Part shown: positions 43,179 to 52,536 of the stretch, one piece after another
Position numbering within the stretch: position 1 is the stretch's first letter
How the letters are laid out: every line of letters starts with the position of its first letter
NCBI RefSeq assembly: GCF_900618535.1
Contig: NZ_UYJA01000001.1
Location: 1,116,001 to 1,180,000 of the forward strand
Direction of reading: 5' to 3'
Origin: Pseudomonas bubulae
Lineage (GTDB): Bacteria > Pseudomonadota > Gammaproteobacteria > Pseudomonadales > Pseudomonadaceae
DNA: 64,000 nt
Notes under the pieces: generated by a model
What the model was told of the DNA's origin: nothing
Databases searched by the model: none
What the model saw: only the letters and a program-made list of their open reading frames with translations
Program-made: the position numbers and the translations under genes

Positions 43179-44708
43179 TTACGAACGCGAGGTTATGCCG
43201 TATTTACGCAACCGCTGGCCAATGGCGGTATGCGACGTCTGCAGCCTGGAGGCCAACTGCCGGGTCGATGGATAGGCCACGTAGTAACGCTCCAGCAAGG
43301 TTTTTTCAAAGCCTTGCACCGCCGCTTCCAGGCTGGTCACTTCTTCGCTGGCCGCCTTTTGGCCGGTCAGCTCGGTACCCGCCAGTTCCAGATCCCCACA
43401 ATCAATCACATCGCCCTCGCTGGTGGCTGCCGCGCGGAAGATGACGTTTTGCAGTTGCCGAACATTGCCCGCCCAGCGATTGCCCAGCAACAGCGGATGG
43501 GTCGCCACAGCCAGTTGACAGGGCGAGCGGTGAATCTGTTCGCAGGCCTGGCGCAGAAAGTGTTCGGCCAACAGCAGAATGTCCATGCCACGGTCGCGCA
43601 ACGGTGGCACCAGCAAATTGAGGACGTTAAGACGGTAATACAGATCCTCACGGAAAGTCCCCTCCCTCACCATGCGCTCCAGGTCGCGGTGGGTCGCGCA
43701 GAGCACCCGCACATTGACCCGCACTTCGCGCTCGCCGCCGATACGTCGAAAGCAGCCGTCGCTGAGAAACCGCAGCAGCTTGGCTTGCAGGTACGGAGAC
43801 ATCTCCCCCACCTCATCGAGAAACACCGTGCCACGGTCTGCCAACTCCAGCAGCCCCGGTTTGCCGCCACGCTGGGCACCGGTAAAGGCCCCGGCGGCAT
43901 AGCCGAACAACTCGCTTTCGGCCAGGCTCTCGGGCAGCGCTGCACAGTTCAAGGCCAGGAACGACGCATCGCGGCGGGCGCTCATGGCATGACAGGCGTG
44001 GGCCACCAGTTCCTTGCCGGTGCCGGTTTCGCCCTGGATCAGCAGCGGCGCATCCAGGCTCGCCACTTTGTGCAGCCGCGTCTTGAGTTCTTCCAGCACA
44101 AGTGACTTGCCGAGCAATGCCTCCAGCCCTTCAGCCGGGTCGCGCAACAAGGACGCCAGCCGCTCGCCGATACGGCTCGGCGGATACAGGGTCAACAGCC
44201 CGCCCACCAGAACATCCCTGCCGCCGCTGATGGGCGTGGCATCGAGCAGCAGGTCGCGACCCTTGAAATTCACTTCGCACATGGGCAGGCGAAAGCCTTT
44301 ATCGATCAGGGTACGGGCCAGGTCAGGGGCCGCGAACAGATTCGACAACGGCTCTCCGGTGGGGTCGCTGCCATAAAGATCCGTCAGCCCGGGGTTGGCC
44401 AGCAGCACGCAGCCGTCGGGATCCACCGCCATCACCGGATCGCTCATGGCGGCCAGCAAGGCCTCCAGTTGCAGGCGGCGGCGCTGGCCCGGGAGGATGT
44501 CCACCAGGTCCACAGCCTGCACCCCTGCTACCCCCAGCAAGGCGTGGTGGAGTTCCTCCAGCACTTTTTGCGACAGGGTGGGTGCATCGATATAGACATT
44601 CGGCGGGCTCATCTCCACCGCGTCCAGGTTGAGATTGCGCGCGCCCAGCAGCATCAGGATTTCCTGGGTGATGCCGACGCGGTCTTTGAAGGTAACGTGA
44701 ATTCGCAT
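43179..44708 (-). CDS. gcsR: Sigma-54-dependent regulator GcsR (TyrR-like, glycine-responsive)
   Basis: This 509-residue activator senses glycine and switches on sigma-54 promoters of glycine-use genes. It has an N-terminal ACT domain (1-75, MRIHVTFKDRVGITQEILML), a PAS-like part (about 80-190), an AAA+ core with Walker A GETGTGKE at 226-233 and the sigma-54 loop GAFTGA at 273-278, and a C-terminal HTH (TRQLASRLQTSHTAIGQRLR). The start ATG at 44708 gives the ACT start; the frame opens earlier but lacks a site. It lies between cycA (85-bp gap) and gcvH, both with sigma-54 promoters. Confidence 0.9.
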   Translation of the reverse strand: MRIHVTFKDRVGITQEILMLLGARNLNLDAVEMSPPNVYIDAPTLSQKVLEELHHALLGVAGVQAVDLVDILPGQRRRLQLEALLAAMSDPVMAVDPDGCVLLANPGLTDLYGSDPTGEPLSNLFAAPDLARTLIDKGFRLPMCEVNFKGRDLLLDATPISGGRDVLVGGLLTLYPPSRIGERLASLLRDPAEGLEALLGKSLVLEELKTRLHKVASLDAPLLIQGETGTGKELVAHACHAMSARRDASFLALNCAALPESLAESELFGYAAGAFTGAQRGGKPGLLELADRGTVFLDEVGEMSPYLQAKLLRFLSDGCFRRIGGEREVRVNVRVLCATHRDLERMVREGTFREDLYYRLNVLNLLVPPLRDRGMDILLLAEHFLRQACEQIHRSPCQLAVATHPLLLGNRWAGNVRQLQNVIFRAAATSEGDVIDCGDLELAGTELTGQKAASEEVTSLEAAVQGFEKTLLERYYVAYPSTRQLASRLQTSHTAIGQRLRKYGITSRS

Positions 44709-44793
44709 GGCCTGGCACTCCCTGACAGCAAACAACGAAGGGCGGCACGCCCTGTGCCGCCCCCCGGGCAGAATCAATGTCGTGAAGCGGCCA

Positions 44794-46203
44794 TCAGTCG
44801 GTCTGGCAAGCCAGTTCCGCAGCCTCCTGCTTGTTGCGCAGCACCGTGCGATAGCCCAGGCCCAGCACCACAAACCACACCGGCACCATGTACAGCGCCT
44901 GGCGAGTGTCATCTTCCAGCGCCAGCAAAGTCAGGATAAACACGAAGAAGGTCAGGCACACCCAGACCATGAACTTGCCACCCGGCATTTTGTACTTCGA
45001 GGCACGGTGCAGGTGATCGCGCTTTTTACGATAGGCCAGGTAGGACAGCAGGATCATGGTCCACACAAACATGAACAAGGTGGCCGATACCGTGGTGATC
45101 AGGGTGAAGGCCTCCATCAGGTTGGGCACCACATAAATCACCAGCGCGCCCGCCAGCAGACAGATGCAGGAGAAGATCAGGCCATTGGACGGTACCGCAC
45201 GGCTCGACAGGTTCTTGAACTTGCTCGGCGCGTCGCCATCCATTGCCAGACCGAACAGCATGCGGCTGGTGGAGAACACACCGCTGTTGGCCGAAGACGC
45301 TGCCGAGGTCAACACCACGAAATTGATGATGCCTGCGGCTGCGGGCAAACCGGCGAGCATGAACAGCTCAACGAACGGGCTTTTGTCAGCCACCACATCA
45401 CGCCACGGGGTGACCGCCAGGATCGCAATCAGCGCAAACACGTAGAACATGATGATACGCAGCGGAATCGAGTTGATCGCCCGCGGCAGGTTGCGCTCCG
45501 GGTTTTTGGTCTCCGCCGCAGTGGTGCCCACCAGCTCGATGCCGACAAAGGCAAACACGGCAATCTGGAAACCGGCGAAAAAGCCCATCAGCCCATGGGG
45601 GAACATGCCGCCGTCATTCCACAGGTTGGCCAGCGATGCCGAATTGCCGGTGGGTGACTGAAACGCCGTGGTCACCATATACAGCCCGGTGCAGACCAGT
45701 GCGCAAATGGCCACGATCTTGATCATGGCAAACCAGAACTCCAGTTCGCCGAACATCTTCACCGTGATCAGGTTCAGTGACAGCAGCAACGCGACGCAGC
45801 CGATGGCAGGCAGCCATAACGGGATATCGGGGAACCAGAAATGGGTATAGCCGGAGATCGCGATCACATCGGCAATGCCGGTCACAATCCAGCAGAACCA
45901 GTAGGTCCAGCCGGTGAAGTATCCGGCCATGGGGCCCAGCAGGTCTGCGGAGAAGTCGATAAAGGATTTGTACTTGAGGTTGGACAGCAACAGCTCGCCC
46001 ATGGCACGCATCACGAAAAACAACATAAAGCCGATGATCATGTAGACGAAGATGATCGAGGGACCGGCGAGGCTGATGGTCTTGCCCGAGCCCATGAACA
46101 GACCGGTACCGATGGCACCGCCAATGGCGATCAGCTGGATATGGCGATTGGACAGGCTGCGTTGCAGCTCCGGTTCCTGGGTATCAGGTCGGTGATTTTG
46201 CAT
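44794..46203 (-). CDS. cycA: Glycine/D-alanine/D-serine permease CycA
   Basis: This 469-residue permease has twelve helices and belongs to the amino acid transporter family that brings in glycine, D-alanine and D-serine. The first helix region IQLIAIGGAIGTGLFMGSGK and the segment AGFQIAVFAFVGIELVGTTA match CycA. GAGG precedes the ATG at 46203. It is upstream of gcsR on the same strand and carries its own sigma-54 promoter with a GcsR-like upstream site, so glycine supply and glycine sensing are joined. Confidence 0.9.
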   Translation of the reverse strand: MQNHRPDTQEPELQRSLSNRHIQLIAIGGAIGTGLFMGSGKTISLAGPSIIFVYMIIGFMLFFVMRAMGELLLSNLKYKSFIDFSADLLGPMAGYFTGWTYWFCWIVTGIADVIAISGYTHFWFPDIPLWLPAIGCVALLLSLNLITVKMFGELEFWFAMIKIVAICALVCTGLYMVTTAFQSPTGNSASLANLWNDGGMFPHGLMGFFAGFQIAVFAFVGIELVGTTAAETKNPERNLPRAINSIPLRIIMFYVFALIAILAVTPWRDVVADKSPFVELFMLAGLPAAAGIINFVVLTSAASSANSGVFSTSRMLFGLAMDGDAPSKFKNLSSRAVPSNGLIFSCICLLAGALVIYVVPNLMEAFTLITTVSATLFMFVWTMILLSYLAYRKKRDHLHRASKYKMPGGKFMVWVCLTFFVFILTLLALEDDTRQALYMVPVWFVVLGLGYRTVLRNKQEAAELACQTD

Positions 46204-46285
46204 GAATCATCCTCTTTATTGTTCTTGTACGGGGTCCCTGGACCAGATAAACATCATGTTTACCCAGAGCGGACAAAGGGACATG

Positions 46286-46302
46286 AGCACGTTCTGTGCC
46301 AG
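46286..46302 (-). promoter_or_regulatory. Sigma-54 promoter of cycA
   Basis: CTGGCACAGAACGTGCT has GG and GC twelve bases apart (46286-46302), matching the -24/-12 consensus. Transcription would start near 46275, about 72 bases before the cycA ATG. Confidence 0.8.
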
Positions 46303-46439
46303 CACCGTACAAGAGGTCAAGCGGGCCGTTTATGCGCCGTGGAGTCTGTTTGTGTGTAATGGAATCACTCCACAAATAAGCGTTTGCGGGTGGTTCATTG
46401 GAGCGCGGGTACTGTAAACCATGGTCCGACTGAAGTTGT

Positions 46440-46461
46440 AACGAAATCAGTACATTGGAGC
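46440..46461. promoter_or_regulatory. Candidate GcsR enhancer site upstream of cycA
   Basis: AACGAAATCAGTACATTGGA and its continuation GC match the site at 42973-42994 at 17 of 22 positions. It lies about 140 bp upstream of the sigma-54 promoter. TGGAATCACTCCA (near 46359) and CATTGGAGCG (near 46397) are similar nearby motifs. Confidence 0.5.
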
Positions 46462-46497
46462 GTATTCGTACCGTGGGCGGCCGAAAGTCGCTCTTAT

Positions 46498-46584
46498 TGT
46501 GGGAGCGGGCTTACTCGCGATGGCATCACCTCAAACGACCTGCAAGACCCCGTTGCCTGTATCGCGAGCAAGCCCGCTCCCACA
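46498..46584. repeat. REP doublet (REPIN)
   Basis: TGTGGGAGCGGGCTTACTCG and its inverted partner flank a spacer of about 45 bp next to the histidine kinase stop. Confidence 0.9.
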
Positions 46585-46595
46585 GGGGATGCGCC

Positions 46596-47921
46596 TCAAG
46601 CGCTCCTTTTCAACGGCATGCGCAATTCAACCCGCAAACCATCGGGCTGGCTGTCGAATCTCAGTTCACAGCGGCAACGCTCGACAATCGCCTGAACAAT
46701 CGCCAGGCCCAGGCCGCAGCCGTTGCTGTTGCCATTGCGCCAGAAGCGCTGGGTCATGTGTTGCAGGGTTTCGGCAGGGATACCGGGGCCGTGGTCACGG
46801 ACCTGGTATTTAACCTGTGAACCTTCAACGGCCACGGTCAACTCCACCCGGGTGCCCGCCGGGGTATGACGCAAGGCGTTGTCCAGCAAGTTGCGCAGCG
46901 CAGCGATGGCCAGTACCGACGGTACTTCAAGCGCCGTGTCCGGGAGATCGGGCGGCAGCTGCAGGCAGATACGCTCACCATCGCCAGCCGCCGCATCGTG
47001 CACCGCGAAATGCGCCACCTGTGCGGCCGAACAATTGACCCCGTCGTCAAACGACAGGCTGCCCTCGACCCGCGCCAGCAACAGCAATTGCTCCAGGGTG
47101 CGGTGCAGGCGGTCGGCACCGGCCTCGGCATGGGCCAGTGACTGTTCGCGGGCCTCGCCGTCGGTCATGCGCGCCACTTGCAGGTGGGTCTTGATCGCGG
47201 TCAGCGGGCTGCGCAGCTCGTGGGCCGCATCGCCGGTCAGGCGGCGTTCACGCTCGATGGTCTTGGCGATACGGGCAAACAGCTGGTTCTGTGAATCGAG
47301 CAGCGGTTTCAGTTCGCCGGGCAACGGTGAAATGTGCAACGGCTGCAACGAATCGGCATCACGCCGCATCAGGGCATCGCGCATGCGGTTGAGTGGCGCC
47401 AGCCCCTGGCCGATCCCCAGCCACAGCAGCAGTAAGCAGACGATCAATGCCATGCCCACCGGCACCGAGGCCGCCAGCAGCACCGACAGGTTCAAGGCCT
47501 CGCGCTCGACCTGGCGATCGGCTGTGGTGATACGCACATCGCCACGGTCCAGGGTGAAAGTACGCCAGGTTGCGCCATCGATGACCTGATCATGAAAACC
47601 CGCCGACTGCGATTGCATCGGCTGGTCAGGGTTGTTGTGGCTGCGGGCCAGAACCTCGCCGCGCAGCGAACTGACCTGGCAGGCCATGCCGCCGGGGATG
47701 GTCAGTTGCTCGGCACTGAAATGGGTGCCCTCGCCCTTGACCGGCAATTGCGGCAGCTGCTCCAGCAACCCGGCGACCATGCGAGCCGAGGCCACCAGGC
47801 GCTGGTCGAGGGAGAACATCATCTGCTGACGCAGGTCGCTGAGCATCCAGGCCGCAGCCAGAGCCCACACCAGCACAAACGCCGAACCGATGGTCAGGCT
47901 CAGACGCAGACGCAAGCTCAT
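46596..47921 (-). CDS. Two-component sensor histidine kinase (QseC/PmrB-like)
   Basis: This 441-residue membrane kinase has two helices (SLRLRLSLTIGSAFVLVWAL first) framing a periplasmic sensor, then a HAMP-like region, the phosphoacceptor His in GDAAHELRSPL and the ATPase motifs (LLDNALRHTP, DHGPGIP, GLGLAIVQAI). It phosphorylates the adjoining regulator; the start overlaps the regulator stop by four bases. The layout is that of QseC or PmrB, but the signal cannot be read from the sequence. Confidence 0.88.
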   Translation of the reverse strand: MSLRLRLSLTIGSAFVLVWALAAAWMLSDLRQQMMFSLDQRLVASARMVAGLLEQLPQLPVKGEGTHFSAEQLTIPGGMACQVSSLRGEVLARSHNNPDQPMQSQSAGFHDQVIDGATWRTFTLDRGDVRITTADRQVEREALNLSVLLAASVPVGMALIVCLLLLWLGIGQGLAPLNRMRDALMRRDADSLQPLHISPLPGELKPLLDSQNQLFARIAKTIERERRLTGDAAHELRSPLTAIKTHLQVARMTDGEAREQSLAHAEAGADRLHRTLEQLLLLARVEGSLSFDDGVNCSAAQVAHFAVHDAAAGDGERICLQLPPDLPDTALEVPSVLAIAALRNLLDNALRHTPAGTRVELTVAVEGSQVKYQVRDHGPGIPAETLQHMTQRFWRNGNSNGCGLGLAIVQAIVERCRCELRFDSQPDGLRVELRMPLKRSA

Positions 47922-48601
47922 CGTGCTTCGGACTCTGCGCTGTCGGCCGGGCCCAGGCGATAGCCCAGGCCACGCACGGTCTCAACGATACCGTTACCCA
48001 ATTTGCGTCGCAGATGATGGATATGCACGTTCAAGGCGTTGCTTTCCAGCTCGTCGCCAAAACCGTAGATGCTGTCCTTGAGTTGCTCGCTGGACAGCAC
48101 ACGTCCACGGTTGTGCAGCAAGGCTTGCAGCAGCGCCTGCTCGCGACGGGACAAGTCCACCGGCTGGCCGCCCAGAAGGGTCACGCGGCTGCTGGGGTCG
48201 TAGGTCAGGCTGCCATGTTCGATCAGGTTGACGCTGCGCCCGGCCACCCTGCGCAACAAGGTATGCAGGCGGGCAGCGAGTTCACGCAGGTCGAAGGGCT
48301 TGAGCAGGTAGTCATCGGCACCGGCCTGCAGGCCGTCGACACGGTCGGTGACCGAGTCACGGGCGGTCAGGATCAGCACCGGCAATTCAAGGCCCTGCTG
48401 GCGCAACTGCTGCAGCAGCTTGAGGCCATCTTCATCGGGCAGGCCCAGGTCGAGCACCATGACGTCGAACTCGGCAGCCTTGAGCATGGCCCGTGCTGCG
48501 GCGGCGGTACTCACATGCTCAACCGTCAGCCCCTGTGCCGTCAGCCCGGCCTTGATGCCGCTGGCAATCAGTTCGTCGTCTTCGCAAACCAGTACATGCA
48601 T
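47918..48601 (-). CDS. Two-component response regulator, OmpR family (QseB-like)
   Basis: This 227-residue regulator has a receiver domain with the phosphoacceptor Asp in DVMVLDLGLPDEDG, followed by an OmpR-type winged helix ending in HHLRRKLGNGIVETVRGLGY. It resembles QseB/PmrA-type regulators. The start at 48601 follows a likely promoter region. No target gene adjoins it; the divergent gene at 48784 is a repeat protein. Confidence 0.9.
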   Translation of the reverse strand: MHVLVCEDDELIASGIKAGLTAQGLTVEHVSTAAAARAMLKAAEFDVMVLDLGLPDEDGLKLLQQLRQQGLELPVLILTARDSVTDRVDGLQAGADDYLLKPFDLRELAARLHTLLRRVAGRSVNLIEHGSLTYDPSSRVTLLGGQPVDLSRREQALLQALLHNRGRVLSSEQLKDSIYGFGDELESNALNVHIHHLRRKLGNGIVETVRGLGYRLGPADSAESEAR

Positions 48602-48783
48602 GCTGATACCCGCGTAAATAAGCCGATTAAAAGGTCATGGGATTAAGGCCCGATTATGCCTGGGCAAACCGTGGCTCGTGGCACTGTGCGCGGTGCGGAC
48701 AATGCCTATTTATGTAACGCACTCGCACTCCAATCCATCCCTAAGCTGGAGATCGCCTCGCCAACAACCTGAAGGAACTTCAC

Positions 48784-49827
48784 ATGCTGGCATCCAGTGA
48801 TGAGTTTTCGTGGCTCTTCGAAGGGCTCCCCACCTACACCACACTTCATCAAAAAGGCATGCGTCTTTACGACCTTGGCGCCTTTGAACATGCCCGGCAG
48901 TTTTTGCAATTACCCGCGACGGTGGGCGATGCCGAGGCTCAGTTTGCACTGGCCAGCATCATCGAGCATAGCCCTACTGAAATCTCGTCCCAGATCACCA
49001 CGCTCAGGCGACAAATTGCAGGGATAACGCAAATCAGTCGCCAGAAAGAGCATCACTGGCACCTGGTAACACAGGCCTCACAGATGATCGAAAGACTGCA
49101 GATCACCCTCAAGGCGCAGTATATGCCCCTCTACGAGGCTGCCGCGGAGCACGGCAATATTGACGCAATGCTGCGTCTGGGTGGTGATGCGTGGAACGCA
49201 AAAGTGCGCGCACAGCTCGAAAGCGGCTTGCGAGTCCATACCCCCGAAGCACTGCTGGACATGTATGCCTTGACCAGGGATTTGAACTGGCTAAAGCATT
49301 CGGCGGCATCAGGACATGCCATCGCTCAATACTTGCTGGCAACCCTCTACGATAAAAACCCAACAATGCTGGCCAGCACCGAGGATCCCCAAGAAGTCAT
49401 CTATGAACTGATCAGCAGCTCAGCCTATGGTGGATATCCTCCTGCCATGAACTGGTTTGCGAACCGCATTGAAAACCGCCGGAACTTTGCGCTTATTCAA
49501 CACTGGATACTCAAGGAAGCCCAGGCCGGCAGCATCAATGCTGTCCAGCAATATGGCCTGGCCCTGACCGGCATGAACAGCGATGGCACCCATAACGATA
49601 CCGTCAGCGGTTTCGAAGCCGATTACACAGGGGGGTATGCCCTGTTATGGCTGGTCAACCAGGTAAAGGGCCGGGGGAGCAATCCCTATAATATCCAGGA
49701 CAAACTCCATCATCTTGAGTCGGAGCTGGGCCCGGCCCAAGTCATTACCGCCAAAGAGATTGCCCATGAGTGGCGTGAGCACTACCCGCTGCTGTCCGAA
49801 TTCCGCCTGCGCGCCTGCTTGCTCTAA
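48784..49827 (+). CDS. Sel1-like repeat protein, unknown function
   Basis: This 347-residue soluble protein is largely helical, with several Sel1/TPR-like units: YEAAAEHGNIDAMLRLGGDA, LKHSAASGHAIAQYLLATLY and ISSSAYGGYPPAMNWFANRI are typical A-x-x-G-x-x-x-A forms. No signal peptide is seen. Such repeats mediate protein contacts and are common in stress and effector-related proteins. AAGGA lies upstream. It lies divergent from the QseB-like gene; no partner can be named. Confidence 0.65.
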   Translation: MLASSDEFSWLFEGLPTYTTLHQKGMRLYDLGAFEHARQFLQLPATVGDAEAQFALASIIEHSPTEISSQITTLRRQIAGITQISRQKEHHWHLVTQASQMIERLQITLKAQYMPLYEAAAEHGNIDAMLRLGGDAWNAKVRAQLESGLRVHTPEALLDMYALTRDLNWLKHSAASGHAIAQYLLATLYDKNPTMLASTEDPQEVIYELISSSAYGGYPPAMNWFANRIENRRNFALIQHWILKEAQAGSINAVQQYGLALTGMNSDGTHNDTVSGFEADYTGGYALLWLVNQVKGRGSNPYNIQDKLHHLESELGPAQVITAKEIAHEWREHYPLLSEFRLRACLL

Positions 49828-49920
49828 GCCCTCAACCGGCTTGAACCTCTCGCGTATTAACACTCGGTTAATCAACGCCCGCCAAGGTGTGGCGTATCCG
49901 TACACTCCAAGGTTGGGCGC

Positions 49921-51663
49921 ATGTCTCGTTTGTTTTTCTTTCTCCTGCTGCTGGTCGCCGGTTTTAGCCAGGCGCATGCCAATGAAGATCCGTTTGCACA
50001 AAAGCCGGACTTCCTTCCGGTCGCCAAGGCGTTTGTGTTCAGCAGCGAAGATCTGCCCTCTGGTGAAACCCGCCTGCAGTGGAAAATAGCCGACAAGTAC
50101 TATTTGTATCAAAAACGCTTCAAGTTTGACGGGCTGGATGCCGCACACACACCCGAGTTGCCTAAAGGGCTGGAACACAGCGATGAGTTTTTTGGCGCCA
50201 CAGAGGTGTATCGCGACAACGTTGCGCTAGTGATTCCGGCAGGTGCCAGCGGTCAGGTCAAGGTCAGCTGGCAAGGCTGCGCCGATGCCGGCCTGTGCTA
50301 TCCGCCACAAAGCCGGACCATCGATTTGGGCGGCATGCAGTCTGCCGCAGCGCAGGGTCAGGCCCAGGACCAGTCGCTGGCGGCCACCTTGCAGCAGCGC
50401 TCCCTGGGCTGGAGCCTGCTGCTGTTCTTCGGCCTGGGCCTGCTGCTGGCCTTTACGCCTTGCTCGCTGCCCATGCTGCCGATTCTGGCCGGGCTGGTGG
50501 TGGGCAGTGGCGCCACGGCCGGGCGCGGTTTTGCCGTGGCCGGCAGTTATGTGATCAGCATGGCGCTGGTGTATGCCGGGCTGGGCGTGCTGGCGGCCCT
50601 GCTCGGCGCCAACTTGCAGGCGTTGCTGCAACAACCCTGGTTGCTGGGTAGTTTTGCTGCCCTGTTCGTAGTGCTGGCACTGCCGATGTTCGGTTTTTTT
50701 GAACTGCAACTGCCTGCCGGCCTGCGTGACCGCCTGGAAAGCGCCGGGCGTGGCCGCAAGGGCGGCAGCTTCCTGGGTGCGGGTATTCTGGGTGCTCTCT
50801 CTGGCCTGCTGGTGGGCCCCTGCATGACCGCACCGCTGGCCGGTGCCCTGTTGTATATCGCGCAAAGCGGCAACGCCGTTGAAGGTGGCCTGGTGCTGTT
50901 TGTGATGGGCCTGGGCATTGGCGTGCCGTTGTTGCTGCTGGTCACCGTGGGCAGCCGTTTCCTGCCCAAGCCCGGTGCGTGGATGAACCTGATGAAAGGC
51001 CTGTTCGGCTTTTTGTTCCTGGGTACTGCGCTGTTGCTGGTACGCCCGGTCCTCGATGAATCCTTGTGGGTCGGTTTGTGGGGCGTGCTGCTGGTCGTTC
51101 TGGCGTCCAGCCTGTGGCAACAGGCACAGGCATTCCTTCGCGCCAAACCGCTGTTCCGCCCGCTCAGCCTGCTGGCCGGACTGTGGGGCAGCCTGTTGCT
51201 GGTGGGAGCGGCCGGGGGCGGGACCGAGCTGTGGCAACCGCTGCAGGTGTATACCGCCACAACCGTGGCGGGCAGCACGACAAACTCCGCCCATGACGCC
51301 TTTATCACCCTCAAGGACCCGGCCAGCCTGGACCGCGAGCTGGCAGATGCCAAGGCAGCAGGCCAATGGGTGATGCTCGACTACTACGCAGACTGGTGCG
51401 TGTCATGCAAGGTCATGGAGAAGCAGGTATTTGCCAAACCCCAGGTGATGGATGCCCTGCAAGGCGTGCGCCTGTTGCGTCTTGACGTGACCGCCGATAA
51501 TGTCGCCAGCCGCGAGCTGCTCAGCCGCTATCAAGTACCCGGCCCGCCCAGTTTTGTCTGGATCGGCCCCAATGGTGTTGAGCGGCGCGGACAACGCATC
51601 ACTGGCGAAGTCAACGCCCAGACCTTTTTGAATAACTGGAACGCCACTCGGGAACTCCTCTAA
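49921..51663 (+). CDS. dsbD: Thiol:disulfide interchange protein DsbD
   Basis: This 580-residue membrane protein carries electrons from thioredoxin in the cytoplasm to periplasmic reductants. All three parts are seen: the N-terminal alpha domain with GCADAGLCYPP, the eight-helix beta domain with Cys in FTPCSLPML and VGPCMTAPL, and the C-terminal gamma domain with ADWCVSCKV. A signal peptide (RLFFFLLLLVAGFSQAHA) opens it. It heads a three-gene operon; the next start is adjacent to its stop. Confidence 0.95.
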   Translation: MSRLFFFLLLLVAGFSQAHANEDPFAQKPDFLPVAKAFVFSSEDLPSGETRLQWKIADKYYLYQKRFKFDGLDAAHTPELPKGLEHSDEFFGATEVYRDNVALVIPAGASGQVKVSWQGCADAGLCYPPQSRTIDLGGMQSAAAQGQAQDQSLAATLQQRSLGWSLLLFFGLGLLLAFTPCSLPMLPILAGLVVGSGATAGRGFAVAGSYVISMALVYAGLGVLAALLGANLQALLQQPWLLGSFAALFVVLALPMFGFFELQLPAGLRDRLESAGRGRKGGSFLGAGILGALSGLLVGPCMTAPLAGALLYIAQSGNAVEGGLVLFVMGLGIGVPLLLLVTVGSRFLPKPGAWMNLMKGLFGFLFLGTALLLVRPVLDESLWVGLWGVLLVVLASSLWQQAQAFLRAKPLFRPLSLLAGLWGSLLLVGAAGGGTELWQPLQVYTATTVAGSTTNSAHDAFITLKDPASLDRELADAKAAGQWVMLDYYADWCVSCKVMEKQVFAKPQVMDALQGVRLLRLDVTADNVASRELLSRYQVPGPPSFVWIGPNGVERRGQRITGEVNAQTFLNNWNATRELL

Positions 51664-52536
51664 ATGCTGACCCTGACCATCGGTTCGTTTGCGCTGGCCA
51701 TCAACCACTTGCTGCTGATACTGGCCCTTGCCCTGGCGACACTGGTGGGGTGGCGTGTGGCCAAACGCGGTGGTGAAAACCCCGAATCAGTGCTGTTCAG
51801 CCTGTTTTTACTGGGTTTGCTGAGCGCACGCATCGGCTTTGTGCTCAGCTACTGGCGCTACTTCAAGGACGACCCGCTGCAAATTCTCGACCTGCGCGAT
51901 GGCGGTTTTTTACTGTGGCCGGGGTTGGTGGCGGTACTGCTGGGTGGGCTTATCTGGGGCTGGCGCCGCGTCGGTTTGCGTCGCCCGCTGGGTTGGGGGC
52001 TGGCCAGCGGGCTGGCGTTCTGGCTGCTGGCCAGCCTGTCGTCCAGCCTTTACGAAAAAGGCACGCGCCTGCCGGAAATGGTATTGCGCAATGCCAATGG
52101 CGAGTCGGTGCAGTTGAGCAGCTATCAGGGCGGCCCGCTGGTGATCAATCTGTGGGCCACCTGGTGCCCGCCGTGCCGGCGCGAAATGCCGGTGCTGCAA
52201 AACGCCCAGCATCAACATCAAAACGTGACCTTCCTGTTCGTCAATCAGGGCGAGAGCATGCAGAGCGTCAGCACCTTCCTTGAAACCCAGGGTCTGAACC
52301 TCAGCAACGTGCTGTTCGACAGCGGCGGCCAGTTGGCACAAAAAGTCGGTTCGATGGCCCTGCCGACTACGCTGTTCTACAGCGCTGATGGTCGACTGCT
52401 GGGCAGTCATTTGGGCGAGCTGTCAAAAGCCAGTCTGGCCCGGGCCATGGAGCCTTTCAATCTGAACCATTCAATGTCGGCCCAACAGGTCGACCCTGCA
52501 AGGAATGAGCAAAAATGTTTAACCGCAAACTGCTAA
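51664..52536 (+). CDS. TlpA-like thioredoxin with Lgt-like membrane N-terminus
   Basis: The 290-residue protein has three to four membrane helices at the N-terminus (LAINHLLLILALALATLVGW first) that resemble part of the Lgt family, joined to a periplasmic thioredoxin fold with the active site TWCPPCRRE. It is probably a reductant fed by DsbD that passes electrons to DsbG or client proteins. The last residues overlap the start of dsbG by 22 bp. The start is adjacent to the dsbD stop. Confidence 0.8.
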   Translation: MLTLTIGSFALAINHLLLILALALATLVGWRVAKRGGENPESVLFSLFLLGLLSARIGFVLSYWRYFKDDPLQILDLRDGGFLLWPGLVAVLLGGLIWGWRRVGLRRPLGWGLASGLAFWLLASLSSSLYEKGTRLPEMVLRNANGESVQLSSYQGGPLVINLWATWCPPCRREMPVLQNAQHQHQNVTFLFVNQGESMQSVSTFLETQGLNLSNVLFDSGGQLAQKVGSMALPTTLFYSADGRLLGSHLGELSKASLARAMEPFNLNHSMSAQQVDPARNEQKCLTANC

